A DNA stretch of 32,418 bases, from contig JAFTDG010000094.1 in assembly GCA_017454325.1 (NCBI GenBank), forward strand, positions 1 through 32,418, read 5' to 3'. Source of the DNA: Desulfovibrio sp. Its GTDB lineage: Bacteria > Desulfobacterota > Desulfovibrionia > Desulfovibrionales > Desulfovibrionaceae. Under the pieces are notes generated by a model. The model was not told where the DNA came from. It saw only the letters and a list, made by a program, of their open reading frames with translations, and did not search any database. Numbering within the stretch: the first letter of the stretch is position 1; each line of letters opens with the position of its first letter. Below are positions 1 through 8,071 of this stretch, piece by piece. The translations under genes were made by a program, and so were the position numbers.

Positions 1-908
1 ACAGGGGGAGTTGCATTATCTTCTTCTGCAGGCAGGCGTTCTGGTGCTGGCTCAAGCGGAGAAATGGGGTGACCGTCAAAATCTTCTGCTACGGCAAAAA
101 AATCCTCAGTATCGCCCTCTTCCCTAGGGTCACGCTCCGTGGGTTGAGCCGTAGGCTGTGTGCCCGATATTTCCTCCACGTCCATATAAATATCAGGCAA
201 TGGCTCCCTGGCAGAACGCATGGCACTGATGCGCTCTCTCCAGCGCGCGAGCAGCAGCATCAGCTGCGCATGCAGAGTATGCAAGCCCTGTGGCAGGTTC
301 CTGAAACGCGCGTTATCAGTACCATCGGTGGCAGAACCACCAGCCTGCTGCCATTTCGCCAATATGCTGCCCACACCAAACCGAGCGTGCAGCCAGGCAC
401 CCAAGGAACAGAGCAGGCCAAACCAGGAAAAATTCCAGGCCAGTTGTATGCCCACAAGACCGACAAAAATCCAGACCAGTGCGGAACCGCCGGGGCTGAG
501 ATATTTTTGCGCGTTGCCATGCAGGGCATTGCCAACCATGCCTCCACCCCACAGATCTCCCAATGTCAGATCAAAGGCAGACGAGAGCACAAGCAGACAG
601 ATGGTCAGTAGGAAAAAACCAATCCACCGCGTCCAGTGAAGACTGCAGGAAGGAAAAACATAGGCAGCCCCCAGTGCTGCAAAAATCAACGGGCAGAGAT
701 ACGCTGTAACCCCAAGAACATCATTGAGAAAACCAGCAGTATATGCACCAAACAACCCCGCCTTGTTATGTACCGCCACAGTCCCGCTGACCACATGGTT
801 GAGGCTGGGGTCCTCAACGCTGAAAGTGAGCAGGCTGAGCAGCAACAACAAGGCCCAGAAAAGCAAAAAAAGGCCAAAAAACTCGCGACCAAACCTAGGG
901 GTGTCCGT
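1..908 (-). CDS. ftsK: DNA translocase FtsK, N-terminal membrane part (partial)
   Basis: The reading frame runs without a stop from just after efp to the left edge, giving about 302 residues of the N-terminus. It begins with a hydrophobic segment (FFGLFLLFWALLLLL), followed by further membrane segments (for example WIGFFLLTICLLV, and ALVWIFVGLVGIQLAW) and then a proline- and acid-rich linker (ERLPAEEDNA). That is the four-helix membrane anchor plus linker order of FtsK/SpoIIIE chromosome translocases, which act at the division septum. The motor and gamma domains lie outside the window. The start is odd: between the efp stop and the first membrane helix there is no ATG, GTG or TTG in frame. 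The best candidate is an ACG at 906-908, seven bases behind a strong GGAGGG. The family call is fairly sure; the start is not. Confidence 0.8.
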
Positions 909-915
909 AGCTCTA

Positions 916-921
916 CCCTCC
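916..921 (-). promoter_or_regulatory. Strong ribosome binding site of ftsK
   Basis: GGAGGG on the minus strand lies nine bases past the efp stop codon. Seven bases further is ACG in the ftsK frame, the ideal distance for an initiation codon. This site is the reason for choosing 908 as the ftsK start despite the non-standard codon. Confidence 0.6.
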
Positions 922-929
922 AGCAGGAA

Positions 930-1487
930 CTATTCGCGCCCCAGATATTCCTTGGTACGCGTATCAACCTTGATACGGTCACCCTGATTGACAAAAATGG
1001 GAACCTGAACAGTGATGCCGGTTTCCAGTTTGGCGGCCTTGGTCACGTTGCTCACGGTATCTCCCTTGGCACCAGGCTCTGTCTCCACAACTTCAAGCAC
1101 AAGACTCAGCGGGATGTCTATGTCCAGCGGATTGCCCTTGTACAGGAGGACACGACATTCCTGGCCGTCCTTGAGGAAACCCTCTTTCCCACCGGTGGCT
1201 GTGGTGGGCATTTGCATCTGCTCATAGGTGGTCATATCCATAAAAATAAGGTCGTCATCCTGCCGATAAAGGTATTGCATGTCACGCGTTTCTAGGTCGG
1301 GTTTGCCTACTTTGTCACCCGAACGGAATGTGATGTCCTGCATCCTGCCCGTGAGTATGTTACGCAATTTCGTACGGACCATTGCGCCACCCTTACCGGG
1401 CTTAAAATGCTGAAAATCAACTATTTCATAGGGCGTTCCCTCAACTTCAATTTTCAGCCCCTTGCGAAAATCTGTGGTAGAATACAT
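930..1487 (-). CDS. efp: Translation elongation factor P
   Basis: This 185-residue protein has the usual EF-P length and opening ([20 protein letters not shown]). EF-P binds between the P and E sites of the ribosome and relieves stalling at consecutive prolines. The loop FKPGKGGA carries a lysine at about residue 32, equivalent to the modified Lys34 of E. coli EF-P. No epmA/epmB-type modification gene is seen in the window. The start is the second of two adjacent ATGs, because AGGAGG lies five bases before it and only two before the first; longer in-frame versions upstream lack support. ftsK follows 21 bases downstream on the same strand, so the two are probably cotranscribed. Confidence 0.97.
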   Translation of the reverse strand: MYSTTDFRKGLKIEVEGTPYEIVDFQHFKPGKGGAMVRTKLRNILTGRMQDITFRSGDKVGKPDLETRDMQYLYRQDDDLIFMDMTTYEQMQMPTTATGGKEGFLKDGQECRVLLYKGNPLDIDIPLSLVLEVVETEPGAKGDTVSNVTKAAKLETGITVQVPIFVNQGDRIKVDTRTKEYLGRE

Positions 1488-1509
1488 CATTTCCTCCTGC
1501 ATTACACTG

Positions 1510-1538
1510 CATATGCTTGAACAACCTGCATTTGCCAA
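1510..1538 (-). promoter_or_regulatory. Possible efp promoter
   Basis: On the minus strand TTGGCA (1533-1538) is separated by 17 bases from CATATG (1510-1515), followed closely by the efp ribosome binding site. The -35 matches five of six consensus bases, but the -10 matches only three. It is a weak candidate chosen mainly for spacing and position. Confidence 0.3.
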
Positions 1539-1657
1539 GTTCAACGAGTACGGCTAGTCTGGACAGGAATATATTGGATTACAAGCCGAAATAGTTTATT
1601 TCTTCAAAAAATCTCTTATTGTCAAGCTATAAAGTTCATGTAAAACATGAGGTTTTT

Positions 1658-2251
1658 ATGCCGGCAACGCTACTTCTTGAAGCCACTGTGTACACAGCTA
1701 AACAACTTGCTGCCAGAACCGAAGCCCAGATAGCCTTCGCCGGGCGTTCTAATGTGGGTAAATCTTCATTGATCAATGCTCTGGCAGGCCAAAAAAAGCT
1801 GGCAAAAGTAAGCTCCACTCCCGGCAAGACCCGCTCCATCAATTTTTTTCGTGTAGAACCATTTGGCTTTTATCTGGTGGATCTGCCAGGCTATGGCTAT
1901 GCGCGCGCAAGCCATGGCGAGCGTGAAAAATGGGCTTCTCTGCTGGAGCACTATCTGACAACAGCAACCAATCTCAGGGCCCTTGCCCTGCTTCTGGATA
2001 GCCGCCTCCCTCCACAGCGGCTTGATAAAGACCTCGCCGCCTTTGCCCATGCGCATGCTATCCCCCTTCTCCCCATATGCACCAAGGCAGATAAGTGCAC
2101 GCAACGTGAGCGGGCTGCCCGACAACATGAATGGCAGGACATACTCGGCATACGCCCTGTACTTACCTCGTCCAACACCCGCCTGGGAATAGACGCCTGC
2201 TGGGAAATCCTGCTGGAGACAGCCTCAACGCCCCTTGTCTCCACGAGCTAA
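1658..2251 (+). CDS. engB: Ribosome biogenesis GTPase EngB/YsxC
   Basis: This 197-residue protein belongs to the TrmE-Era-EngA-EngB-Septin GTPases and is needed for large ribosomal subunit assembly. The P-loop GRSNVGKSS is at about residues 29-37, the switch region STPGKT at 53-58, the G3 motif DLPG at 75-78 and the G4 motif TKAD near residue 144. The ATG at 1658 was chosen because GAGG lies five bases upstream and EngB proteins normally start about 25 residues before the P-loop; an in-frame TTG at 1619 would add 13 residues without a ribosome binding site. The gene is divergent from efp. Its last 27 bases overlap the 3' end of the convergent glycosyltransferase-like gene. Confidence 0.95.
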   Translation: MPATLLLEATVYTAKQLAARTEAQIAFAGRSNVGKSSLINALAGQKKLAKVSSTPGKTRSINFFRVEPFGFYLVDLPGYGYARASHGEREKWASLLEHYLTTATNLRALALLLDSRLPPQRLDKDLAAFAHAHAIPLLPICTKADKCTQRERAARQHEWQDILGIRPVLTSSNTRLGIDACWEILLETASTPLVSTS

Positions 2252-3241
2252 GCCCAAAGATGCCTGACCTGTTACCTCCTGCAGCCAGGCACAGTATTCC
2301 GGGTACCTTGCCTTGAGAATGTGCAGGGCATGTTCTTCTGCCATAAGGTAACGGCGGGCTGTTACCTTGCCCGTGCCGACCCAGTGCTTGAGATGGCGGG
2401 TCAAATCCACATGCCGGGCATACATGCCCTGAGCATGCATGCCCCGGAACCATTCCACACCGATATCCAGACAAATGGGGCCGCACTGCCGGTAGGCCCC
2501 GGGGGGTAACACGGAGCCCCTAGGAATGCAAAGGGGACGGGCCCGTTCCAGATCAAGAAGGCATGCCCACTCATTGATGCGGCATTCTGGCAGGGGCCAT
2601 GGCTGTAGATCAAAGATACCGGCGAAGCCCTGATCATACGGACGGGCAAATATATTTCTGCTATGTGCTTCCCTGTACAGACGACACAACTGCTCGTAGT
2701 CTGGACGAAAATCCCGGTACGTCTCTGGCGTGCAAGGGCTGCTGCCCATAACCTCGCCTGCAAGTTCCGGGTGATGTGCCGGGCAGTTCCAGCATTGCCC
2801 CAGATGACCGACAGCCACAGCCTCTCCCATGGAATCTAGCAGAAAGCCAAGGACATCATTGAACACAAAAATATCATTGTGCATCAAAAACAGCATGCGA
2901 CGTTTGCTGTGTTCAAAGGCGTATTGGTAGCGTATGCCAAACCGGTAGGAAGCATCATCCAGGCGAGACGTATCCGCCGCCTTGAGATCCAGCCAGTGCT
3001 CCGGCTGGAATACGCAACACCGCTCTCCCAGTTGCAAGCGCAAGTACCGGGCCACCAGATACGGACTGACAGAATCGTACTGCGAGCCATATGGTTCGTA
3101 TTGCAGCCATACCGTATCCACATGCTGACCGCTGTATTGCAGCAGCGAAAGCAGCGCCAGCGAGGTTTGGAACGGTTTGGCGAATATATTTATTGCCACA
3201 TCCACGCGTTCCGCAAGGTTCTGCCCTGCCGGGGCTGGCAT
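2225..3241 (-). CDS. Putative GT-A-type glycosyltransferase in the LapG operon
   Basis: This 338-residue soluble protein has no signal peptide. Its N-terminus ([20 protein letters not shown]) resembles the beta strand and first helix of GT-A glycosyltransferases. A hydrophobic strand ending in HND ([14 protein letters not shown], about residues 116-129) sits where these enzymes carry a DxD metal/nucleotide-binding motif. Other family landmarks are weak, so the substrate cannot be named. It is the third gene of the LapG/HD-GYP operon: its ATG shares one base with the stop of the receptor gene (TAATG), so translation is probably coupled. A role in modifying a surface polymer or the adhesin is possible but only inferred from context. 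An uncharacterised family protein remains the alternative. Confidence 0.55.
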   Translation of the reverse strand: MPAPAGQNLAERVDVAINIFAKPFQTSLALLSLLQYSGQHVDTVWLQYEPYGSQYDSVSPYLVARYLRLQLGERCCVFQPEHWLDLKAADTSRLDDASYRFGIRYQYAFEHSKRRMLFLMHNDIFVFNDVLGFLLDSMGEAVAVGHLGQCWNCPAHHPELAGEVMGSSPCTPETYRDFRPDYEQLCRLYREAHSRNIFARPYDQGFAGIFDLQPWPLPECRINEWACLLDLERARPLCIPRGSVLPPGAYRQCGPICLDIGVEWFRGMHAQGMYARHVDLTRHLKHWVGTGKVTARRYLMAEEHALHILKARYPEYCAWLQEVTGQASLGLARGDKGR

Positions 3242-6200
3242 TACGCTTCCTCGCTCATGGCATCGGTCACGGCACGCTGCAAATCTTCTTCCGGTATTGC
3301 TGACAGCGCATCGACCACATGCTGGTCAAAACCGCTATTCTGCCTGAGCAGGGCTATAGCCTGCGATGACGGCATGCCTGCCCGGTATGCCCTGGCACTT
3401 ACCATGGCGCAGTAGGCATTGACCACTGCCAAGGCGCGCGCATTGGGCGTTATTTCTTCTCCCTGGAGATGCCGTGGCTGCCCAGTGCCATCCATGCGTT
3501 CGCCCATCTGGTAAACAGCTTCCGGCACTGGCAGGCTGAACTGCATGTCACGCAGAATATTATACGCGTATTCCGGAGCGCGATTGACCTCGCTCTGTTC
3601 CTCGGCAGTCAGACTCCCCTTCTTTGTCAGCAATTCTCTGGGCACAAATATCTTACCCACCTGTGAAAGCCTGGCAGCAAAACGCAGAGTTTCTCTATCC
3701 TTATCAGGCAGATTCATAGACGCAGCCAGCAGGTTTGCCACCTTCTCCATTTTGAGGGAATGCCCGACCAGATTGGTATCAACGCTTTCAATGGCACGTA
3801 CCAGGGCAGCCATACTATTGGCTTGCCGCTGGCGGGCAGCCTCTGCACGGCGACGGAATTCCGTAATATCCTGGAAAATGCCTACGCAACCGCTTGGGCC
3901 TTCTGCCTGTGCAGCATTTTTTTCTTCAAAGGGGAAGAGCGATACGCGGTATAAACGTGTTTCCTCATGCTGTGGTACGGATATTTCAAGACTGCCCTCA
4001 TTCCCCTCGGCATCCACACGCTTCATGCCTGCTACCAACGCACCTGCTGCCTGTGCCGGCAACACCGCATCAACAGGCTTACCTATGATGCTCTCTTCCG
4101 TTGTACCTGCCAATAGGGCAAAAGCGGGGTTGCACATCTGCACAAGGCCTTCGCCATCCATAAGCATAAGCCCGGCCTGCAGGGAGGCGTTGATACTGTC
4201 GAGCAATGCTTTCTGGCGACGGGCCACTTCTGCACGACGACGGAACTCTGTGATGTCCTGGAAAATGCCTACGCAGCCGCCACGTACCGAAACGCCCGTC
4301 TGGTCTGACCTTTTTTCTTCGAAGGGAAAGAGCGTCACGCGGTACAGACGTGTGCCACCTGTGCCGGGCACGGATACCTCCAGGCTGCTTTCACGCCCAC
4401 CTGTGCTGATCTGCTCCATGCCAGCAAGAAGACTGTTGGCCGCCTGCTCGGGCAGGATAGAAGCAATGTGTCTGCCCACAATGGCCGTTTCTGCCCTTTC
4501 TGCCATGTTCCCAAAGGCTGGGTTGCACATCTGTACGCAGCCCTCGCCATCCATAAGCATAAGCCCGGCCTGCAGGGATGCATTGACACTGTCGAGTAGG
4601 GCTTTCTGCCTGCGGGCCACTTCCGCACGGCGACGGAATTCCGTAATATCCTGGAAAATCCCCACACAGCCGCCGCGTACAGGGGCGTCGGCCTGGTCCG
4701 CCTTCTTCTCCTCGAAAGGAAAAAGACTCACACGGTACAAACGCGTATCATCTTCACGCGGGACGGAAATTTCAAGACTGCTTTCACGTCCACCGGAACG
4801 AAGGTCCTCCATGCCAGATAAAAGTGTATTGCCTGCAGCAGCAGGCAGCAGTGAGGTAATGGCCGTACCAATAATATCGGTATCTGCCCTGCCTGCCATC
4901 TGGCCAAAGGCGGGGTTGCACATCTGCACAAGGCCATCTGCATCCATAAGCATGAGCCCGGCCTGCAGAGAAGCGTTGACACTGTCGAGCAGAGCTTTCT
5001 GCCTGCGGGCCACTTCCGCACGGCGACGGAATTCCGTAATATCCTGAAAAATCCCCACACAGCCGCCATGGACAGATGCTTCGGACTGCCCGTCCTGCCT
5101 TTCTTCAAAGGGAAAGAGTGTCACGCGGTACAAATGCATGTTCCCCCCGCGCGGCACGGATATTTCCAGGCTGCACTCGCTTCTGCTTGCATCAAACTGC
5201 TGCATGCTTGCACGCAGCTTTCGAGCGGCCTCTGCGGGCAGCACTGTGTCAATATCCGCTCCCTGAACAGCATCTTCAGGGGCATCCGCAAGCTGCACAA
5301 AAGCAGGATTGCACATCTGCACCTGGCCTGTTCCATCCATAAGCATGAGCCCGGCCTGCAGAGAAGAATTAACGCTGTCAAGAAGCATCTTTTGCCGTCG
5401 GATGAGCTTGTACAACCGTTGGAAACGAAGGGCTGTGGCCCGGTGTGACCGGCTCACCAGCGATGCCCAGATAAATGCCAGCAGCAGGGCCGCACCGAGG
5501 CTTCCGAGTATGCCCAAACCGTAAATTTGTCGGGCTTGTCCCTGAACCAGTTCTTCAACAATGGCAGCAGGGGCTTCTATGGATACAAGCCACCCAAGGC
5601 CTGTCAGGCGATTACCCAACGAATAGGTATCTCCTTCGCCCACCAGAGCCTTTCTACGTTTGAAAGGTAAACTGCCGACAGTATTCTCCAGGTGGGCAGA
5701 TTCCACAGACAGCTCTCCATCACGCTGGACAATGGCTTCCCATCCGGTGGTACCGTACTGTAAAATAGCTGGCAGCAAGTCCTTATGCTCCTGCCTCAGA
5801 GAAAGGATATTGGTCAGGGCTTTATCCATGGGAACAATGGCCAGCAGCGCCGCAACAGGGGCATTGTCACCTCGGCCCAGAACCTCGAACATGGGATCAG
5901 CCACACACAGAACAGGGACATTATCACGCATGCGTACAGTCCCATAGGCAGTTGCTTTTGTGCGCATGGCCTCGCCAACAAGGGCAATATCCTCATCGGA
6001 AAGGCGGGCATCCCCCTTGGGTGCAAGCAATGGCAAACCATCATGGGTAACGATGCGTGCAGAGACCCACCCCTTGCTGTGGATGAAATCCTGCAGCAGA
6101 TCCTGCATATAGCGCATCTGTTCAGCAAGAGAGACAATGGCCTCATCAGAACTCTGGGTGGCATCCGGAGCTGTAAGACGCTGTAGCCCATCACGACCGA

Positions 6201-6501
6201 GGCTGCGTACATCCATGGCAAAAAGGCGGAAAATTTCCGCACTGCTTACGAGCCGCAGCTGATCTGTAAGACCGGTATTCCAGGCATGAATAGCATCCAG
6301 AGCTTTATCTACCCACGATTGCTGCAGCTCGCGCTGAGCATTTTCGATATCCTGCGTAACATTTTTCAACTGCAGCGTACAAAGGCCATACGCCACTGCT
6401 GCAGCTACGATGAGCAGGCACAATCCCACCGAAAAGACAGCGGCCTTTTTCAAGCGATAGCGCCCCACATCTGCACGCTCATTCGGTTCCTGCATATCCA
6501 T
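3241..6501 (-). CDS. Membrane receptor with four PAS repeats and degenerate HD-GYP domain
   Basis: About 1086 residues. A membrane helix lies near residues 18-42, then a periplasmic region of about 280 residues (Cache-like by position and length), a second helix (GILGSLGAALLLAFIWASL), then four PAS units of 129-131 residues separated by RAEVARRQKALLDS linkers. The last 195 residues are an HD-GYP domain whose signature is broken: the expected LHDIGK reads LSQVGK, the HHER motif reads QMGER, and DGTGYP reads DGTGQP. The metal-binding residues are therefore largely lost and phosphodiesterase activity is unlikely; c-di-GMP sensing without hydrolysis is the natural inference. The gene starts 11 bases after the LapG-like protease gene. 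ATG at 6501 was chosen with AGGA upstream; an in-frame TTG at 6510 is possible. LapD in pseudomonads does the equivalent job with degenerate GGDEF/EAL domains. Confidence 0.88.
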   Translation of the reverse strand: MDMQEPNERADVGRYRLKKAAVFSVGLCLLIVAAAVAYGLCTLQLKNVTQDIENAQRELQQSWVDKALDAIHAWNTGLTDQLRLVSSAEIFRLFAMDVRSLGRDGLQRLTAPDATQSSDEAIVSLAEQMRYMQDLLQDFIHSKGWVSARIVTHDGLPLLAPKGDARLSDEDIALVGEAMRTKATAYGTVRMRDNVPVLCVADPMFEVLGRGDNAPVAALLAIVPMDKALTNILSLRQEHKDLLPAILQYGTTGWEAIVQRDGELSVESAHLENTVGSLPFKRRKALVGEGDTYSLGNRLTGLGWLVSIEAPAAIVEELVQGQARQIYGLGILGSLGAALLLAFIWASLVSRSHRATALRFQRLYKLIRRQKMLLDSVNSSLQAGLMLMDGTGQVQMCNPAFVQLADAPEDAVQGADIDTVLPAEAARKLRASMQQFDASRSECSLEISVPRGGNMHLYRVTLFPFEERQDGQSEASVHGGCVGIFQDITEFRRRAEVARRQKALLDSVNASLQAGLMLMDADGLVQMCNPAFGQMAGRADTDIIGTAITSLLPAAAGNTLLSGMEDLRSGGRESSLEISVPREDDTRLYRVSLFPFEEKKADQADAPVRGGCVGIFQDITEFRRRAEVARRQKALLDSVNASLQAGLMLMDGEGCVQMCNPAFGNMAERAETAIVGRHIASILPEQAANSLLAGMEQISTGGRESSLEVSVPGTGGTRLYRVTLFPFEEKRSDQTGVSVRGGCVGIFQDITEFRRRAEVARRQKALLDSINASLQAGLMLMDGEGLVQMCNPAFALLAGTTEESIIGKPVDAVLPAQAAGALVAGMKRVDAEGNEGSLEISVPQHEETRLYRVSLFPFEEKNAAQAEGPSGCVGIFQDITEFRRRAEAARQRQANSMAALVRAIESVDTNLVGHSLKMEKVANLLAASMNLPDKDRETLRFAARLSQVGKIFVPRELLTKKGSLTAEEQSEVNRAPEYAYNILRDMQFSLPVPEAVYQMGERMDGTGQPRHLQGEEITPNARALAVVNAYCAMVSARAYRAGMPSSQAIALLRQNSGFDQHVVDALSAIPEEDLQRAVTDAMSEEA
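3840..5400 (-). repeat. Four tandem PAS-encoding DNA repeats (about 390 bp each)
   Basis: The same landmark (a sequence like CCGTAATATCCTG on the plus strand) recurs ending at 3873, 4260, 4653 and 5046, giving periods of 387, 393 and 393 bases. Long blocks, especially around the CATAAGC-CCGGCCTGCAG segment and the RRRAEVARRQKALLDS linker, are almost identical between copies, including at synonymous positions. Each unit encodes one PAS domain with the phrase SLQAGLMLMD. The reading frame is intact through all copies. Confidence 0.9.
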
Positions 6502-6512
6502 ATGTACCAATC

Positions 6513-7418
6513 CTACTTGATTTTACGGCCTTTCAGATGGGCCCATCGGCAGAACTCATTCACGGAATACTGTGGCATATACTGACGCAGACGTGAATGG
6601 GACAGCACGGCATTACTCAAATTGTCAAGTATGTAGGCGTCACCGTTATCATAGACGGCGAGCACGGCATGGGCAAAATTACGAACAGTATCCCTGACGA
6701 CCACAATACGCATATTCTCGGGTGGTATCCCCAATTCCTTGAGGGTGAAATACTTAATAATGCTGTAGTCTTCACAATCACCGGATTTTTTTAGGAACTC
6801 ATCCGGAATAGCCCAATAATCCTGCTGATGCCAGTTGACGATATCTTCCTTGTACGGCCATGTATTCCAAAAAGCATTGACATAGCGCAAACGCTCCATA
6901 AGGCCCTTGGGAGCCTTGGATTTGAAGCTACTCCAGGTGACATCGCGTTTGAAAACCTTGGTAGGCACAAAAATGGAAGATTGGCCATTACGTTTGAGCA
7001 GATCCAGCCATGCAGGCAGTGAGGCAAGAGGACGTTTGAACTCAACCGTACCGAAGAGCTGCACCTTATTGCCCTGTGCCGGTGCAGGAGCCGCTGCAGA
7101 TTGATTGGGCGCTGTATCCTTCGCCAAACCTTCATGGGAATTATCCGCATTGACTACTGCGGCTTCCACAGGTGGTACATCAGCGCCGGTGGCTGGTGCA
7201 GGTGCCCTTTGCTCCTTGCTGTCAGCTGTAGGGGAATGCTCAGGTGAAGAAGCCTCAATGCCAGTTCGTGACGTATCCTCTTCTTTTGCCCAGGCTGGTG
7301 AAAGCGCCCAAAAGCCAGCAATATGGCAGACCATGAGTGCTGTCATGGCATAGAAGGATGCTATGCTGGACAAAAGTGGCATTTTTTTAAGCATAGGCTT
7401 CTTATGACAGGATTTCAT
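6513..7418 (-). CDS. lapG: LapG-family periplasmic cysteine protease (BTLCP)
   Basis: Up to 301 residues: an N-terminal hydrophobic signal segment ending near AWAKEE (residue 44), a low-complexity Ala/Pro linker (about 45-118), then a bacterial transglutaminase-like cysteine proteinase domain. The catalytic triad is readable: Cys215 in SGDCEDYS, His250 in NFAHAVL and Asp265 in YILDNL. LapG enzymes cleave the N-terminus of giant RTX-type adhesins and release biofilm cells unless sequestered by an inner-membrane c-di-GMP receptor. The downstream gene encodes a receptor-like protein with a degenerate HD-GYP domain. No adhesin or type I secretion genes are in the window. The start is uncertain: Met1 (7418), Met9 (7394) and Met13 (7382) are all possible, and the terminator of the upstream gene lies only a few bases before Met1. 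Confidence 0.9.
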   Translation of the reverse strand: MKSCHKKPMLKKMPLLSSIASFYAMTALMVCHIAGFWALSPAWAKEEDTSRTGIEASSPEHSPTADSKEQRAPAPATGADVPPVEAAVVNADNSHEGLAKDTAPNQSAAAPAPAQGNKVQLFGTVEFKRPLASLPAWLDLLKRNGQSSIFVPTKVFKRDVTWSSFKSKAPKGLMERLRYVNAFWNTWPYKEDIVNWHQQDYWAIPDEFLKKSGDCEDYSIIKYFTLKELGIPPENMRIVVVRDTVRNFAHAVLAVYDNGDAYILDNLSNAVLSHSRLRQYMPQYSVNEFCRWAHLKGRKIK

Positions 7419-7424
7419 AAGGGA

Positions 7425-7448
7425 ATAAAAAAGCCGCGTAATGCGGCC
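7425..7448 (-). terminator. Rho-independent terminator after the 7476-7898 gene
   Basis: On the minus strand the stem GCCGC-ATTAC-GCGGC is followed directly by a run of six T. It lies 28 bases beyond the stop of the small hypothetical gene and just ahead of the lapG start, so it should separate the two transcripts. Confidence 0.85.
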
Positions 7449-7475
7449 ATGATATACGAAGTTTAGAGAAATAAA

Positions 7476-7898
7476 TCAATAGGCCTTAATGTAGTCGTCC
7501 AGATTTTCTGCAGAACAGTTCCTACTCACCCAAAAAGCAGAAGCCCATACCATAAGCGCGGTTGCCTGTGTGTCATCCAGTGTTTTGATTTTGGATTCCA
7601 AGCTCGATTTGCTTGCTCCATGACGAAGGTGGACATTATTTATGTCACACGCATCCGTCACACACAGCAATAAATACGAAAGCCGTGTATGATCGGGCAT
7701 AAGTTTCATATCCTTATGCGCTTCAACAATTGTTTTCAGCTCGGATGCGCTGAATATTTGCTTGATACTCGTGATTGCTCGAAAAAACGTATCAACGGCC
7801 CATGGAAGTATGAATTCCGCACCGGCACTTTTGGTACGAAAATAATCTTTCAGCCAGCGCTCTTGTTCTTCATTGATACGTGCTGCAACCTGTGGCAT
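7476..7898 (-). CDS. Hypothetical protein, possible N-terminal ribbon-helix-helix
   Basis: A 140-residue soluble protein that I do not recognise as a named family. Its start (MPQVAARINEEQERWLKDY) looks like the strand and first helix of a ribbon-helix-helix DNA-binding fold. The rest is predicted helical, with cysteines in LLCVTDACD and NCSAEN. The start at 7898 was chosen over an upstream in-frame ATG (7931) because the sequence becomes protein-like there and a G-rich stretch precedes it. It forms its own transcription unit ending at a strong terminator, divergent from cobT. A regulator of the neighbouring operon is possible, but nothing in the sequence shows it. Confidence 0.7.
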   Translation of the reverse strand: MPQVAARINEEQERWLKDYFRTKSAGAEFILPWAVDTFFRAITSIKQIFSASELKTIVEAHKDMKLMPDHTRLSYLLLCVTDACDINNVHLRHGASKSSLESKIKTLDDTQATALMVWASAFWVSRNCSAENLDDYIKAY

Positions 7899-8071
7899 GG
7901 TGCCCCCAGTACAAAATACTATCCGGCACATTCCATGCCGAAGTAAGGTTTATGCAATTTTTGCAAATGGATACACTACCCCATGAAAAATTTCAAGAAA
8001 AAATCTAGACTTTTTTTCTTAAAAATTACCATTCCCTGACTGGCTCAGCCGCACAGCTCCGACTTGCATAT

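Noticed and set aside
1619-1657. Longer engB start (TTG at 1619)
   Set aside because: No ribosome binding site precedes it, whereas GAGG is well placed before the ATG at 1658 and the shorter protein has the family's normal length.
3545-5047. 500-residue plus-strand reading frame across the PAS repeats
   Set aside because: It is a mirror frame of the repeated PAS-encoding DNA: low-complexity Ser/Arg/Ala sequence with no ribosome binding site, opposite a clearly real protein.
3840-5400. Regular repeats as a CRISPR array
   Set aside because: The period is about 390 bases, the repeats are coding and in frame, and no spacers exist.
7995-8020. AAGAAAAAA-TCTAGA-CTTTTTTTCTT near-palindrome between the divergent 7898 and 8072 genes
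   Set aside because: Considered as a terminator or operator. It lies between divergent starts, so termination makes little sense, and its stem is A/T only. No evidence supports an operator.
7899-8071. Possible cobalamin riboswitch ahead of cobT
   Set aside because: The leader was searched for the conserved B12-box and core (GCCACTG-like) and neither was seen; it is also short for this riboswitch.
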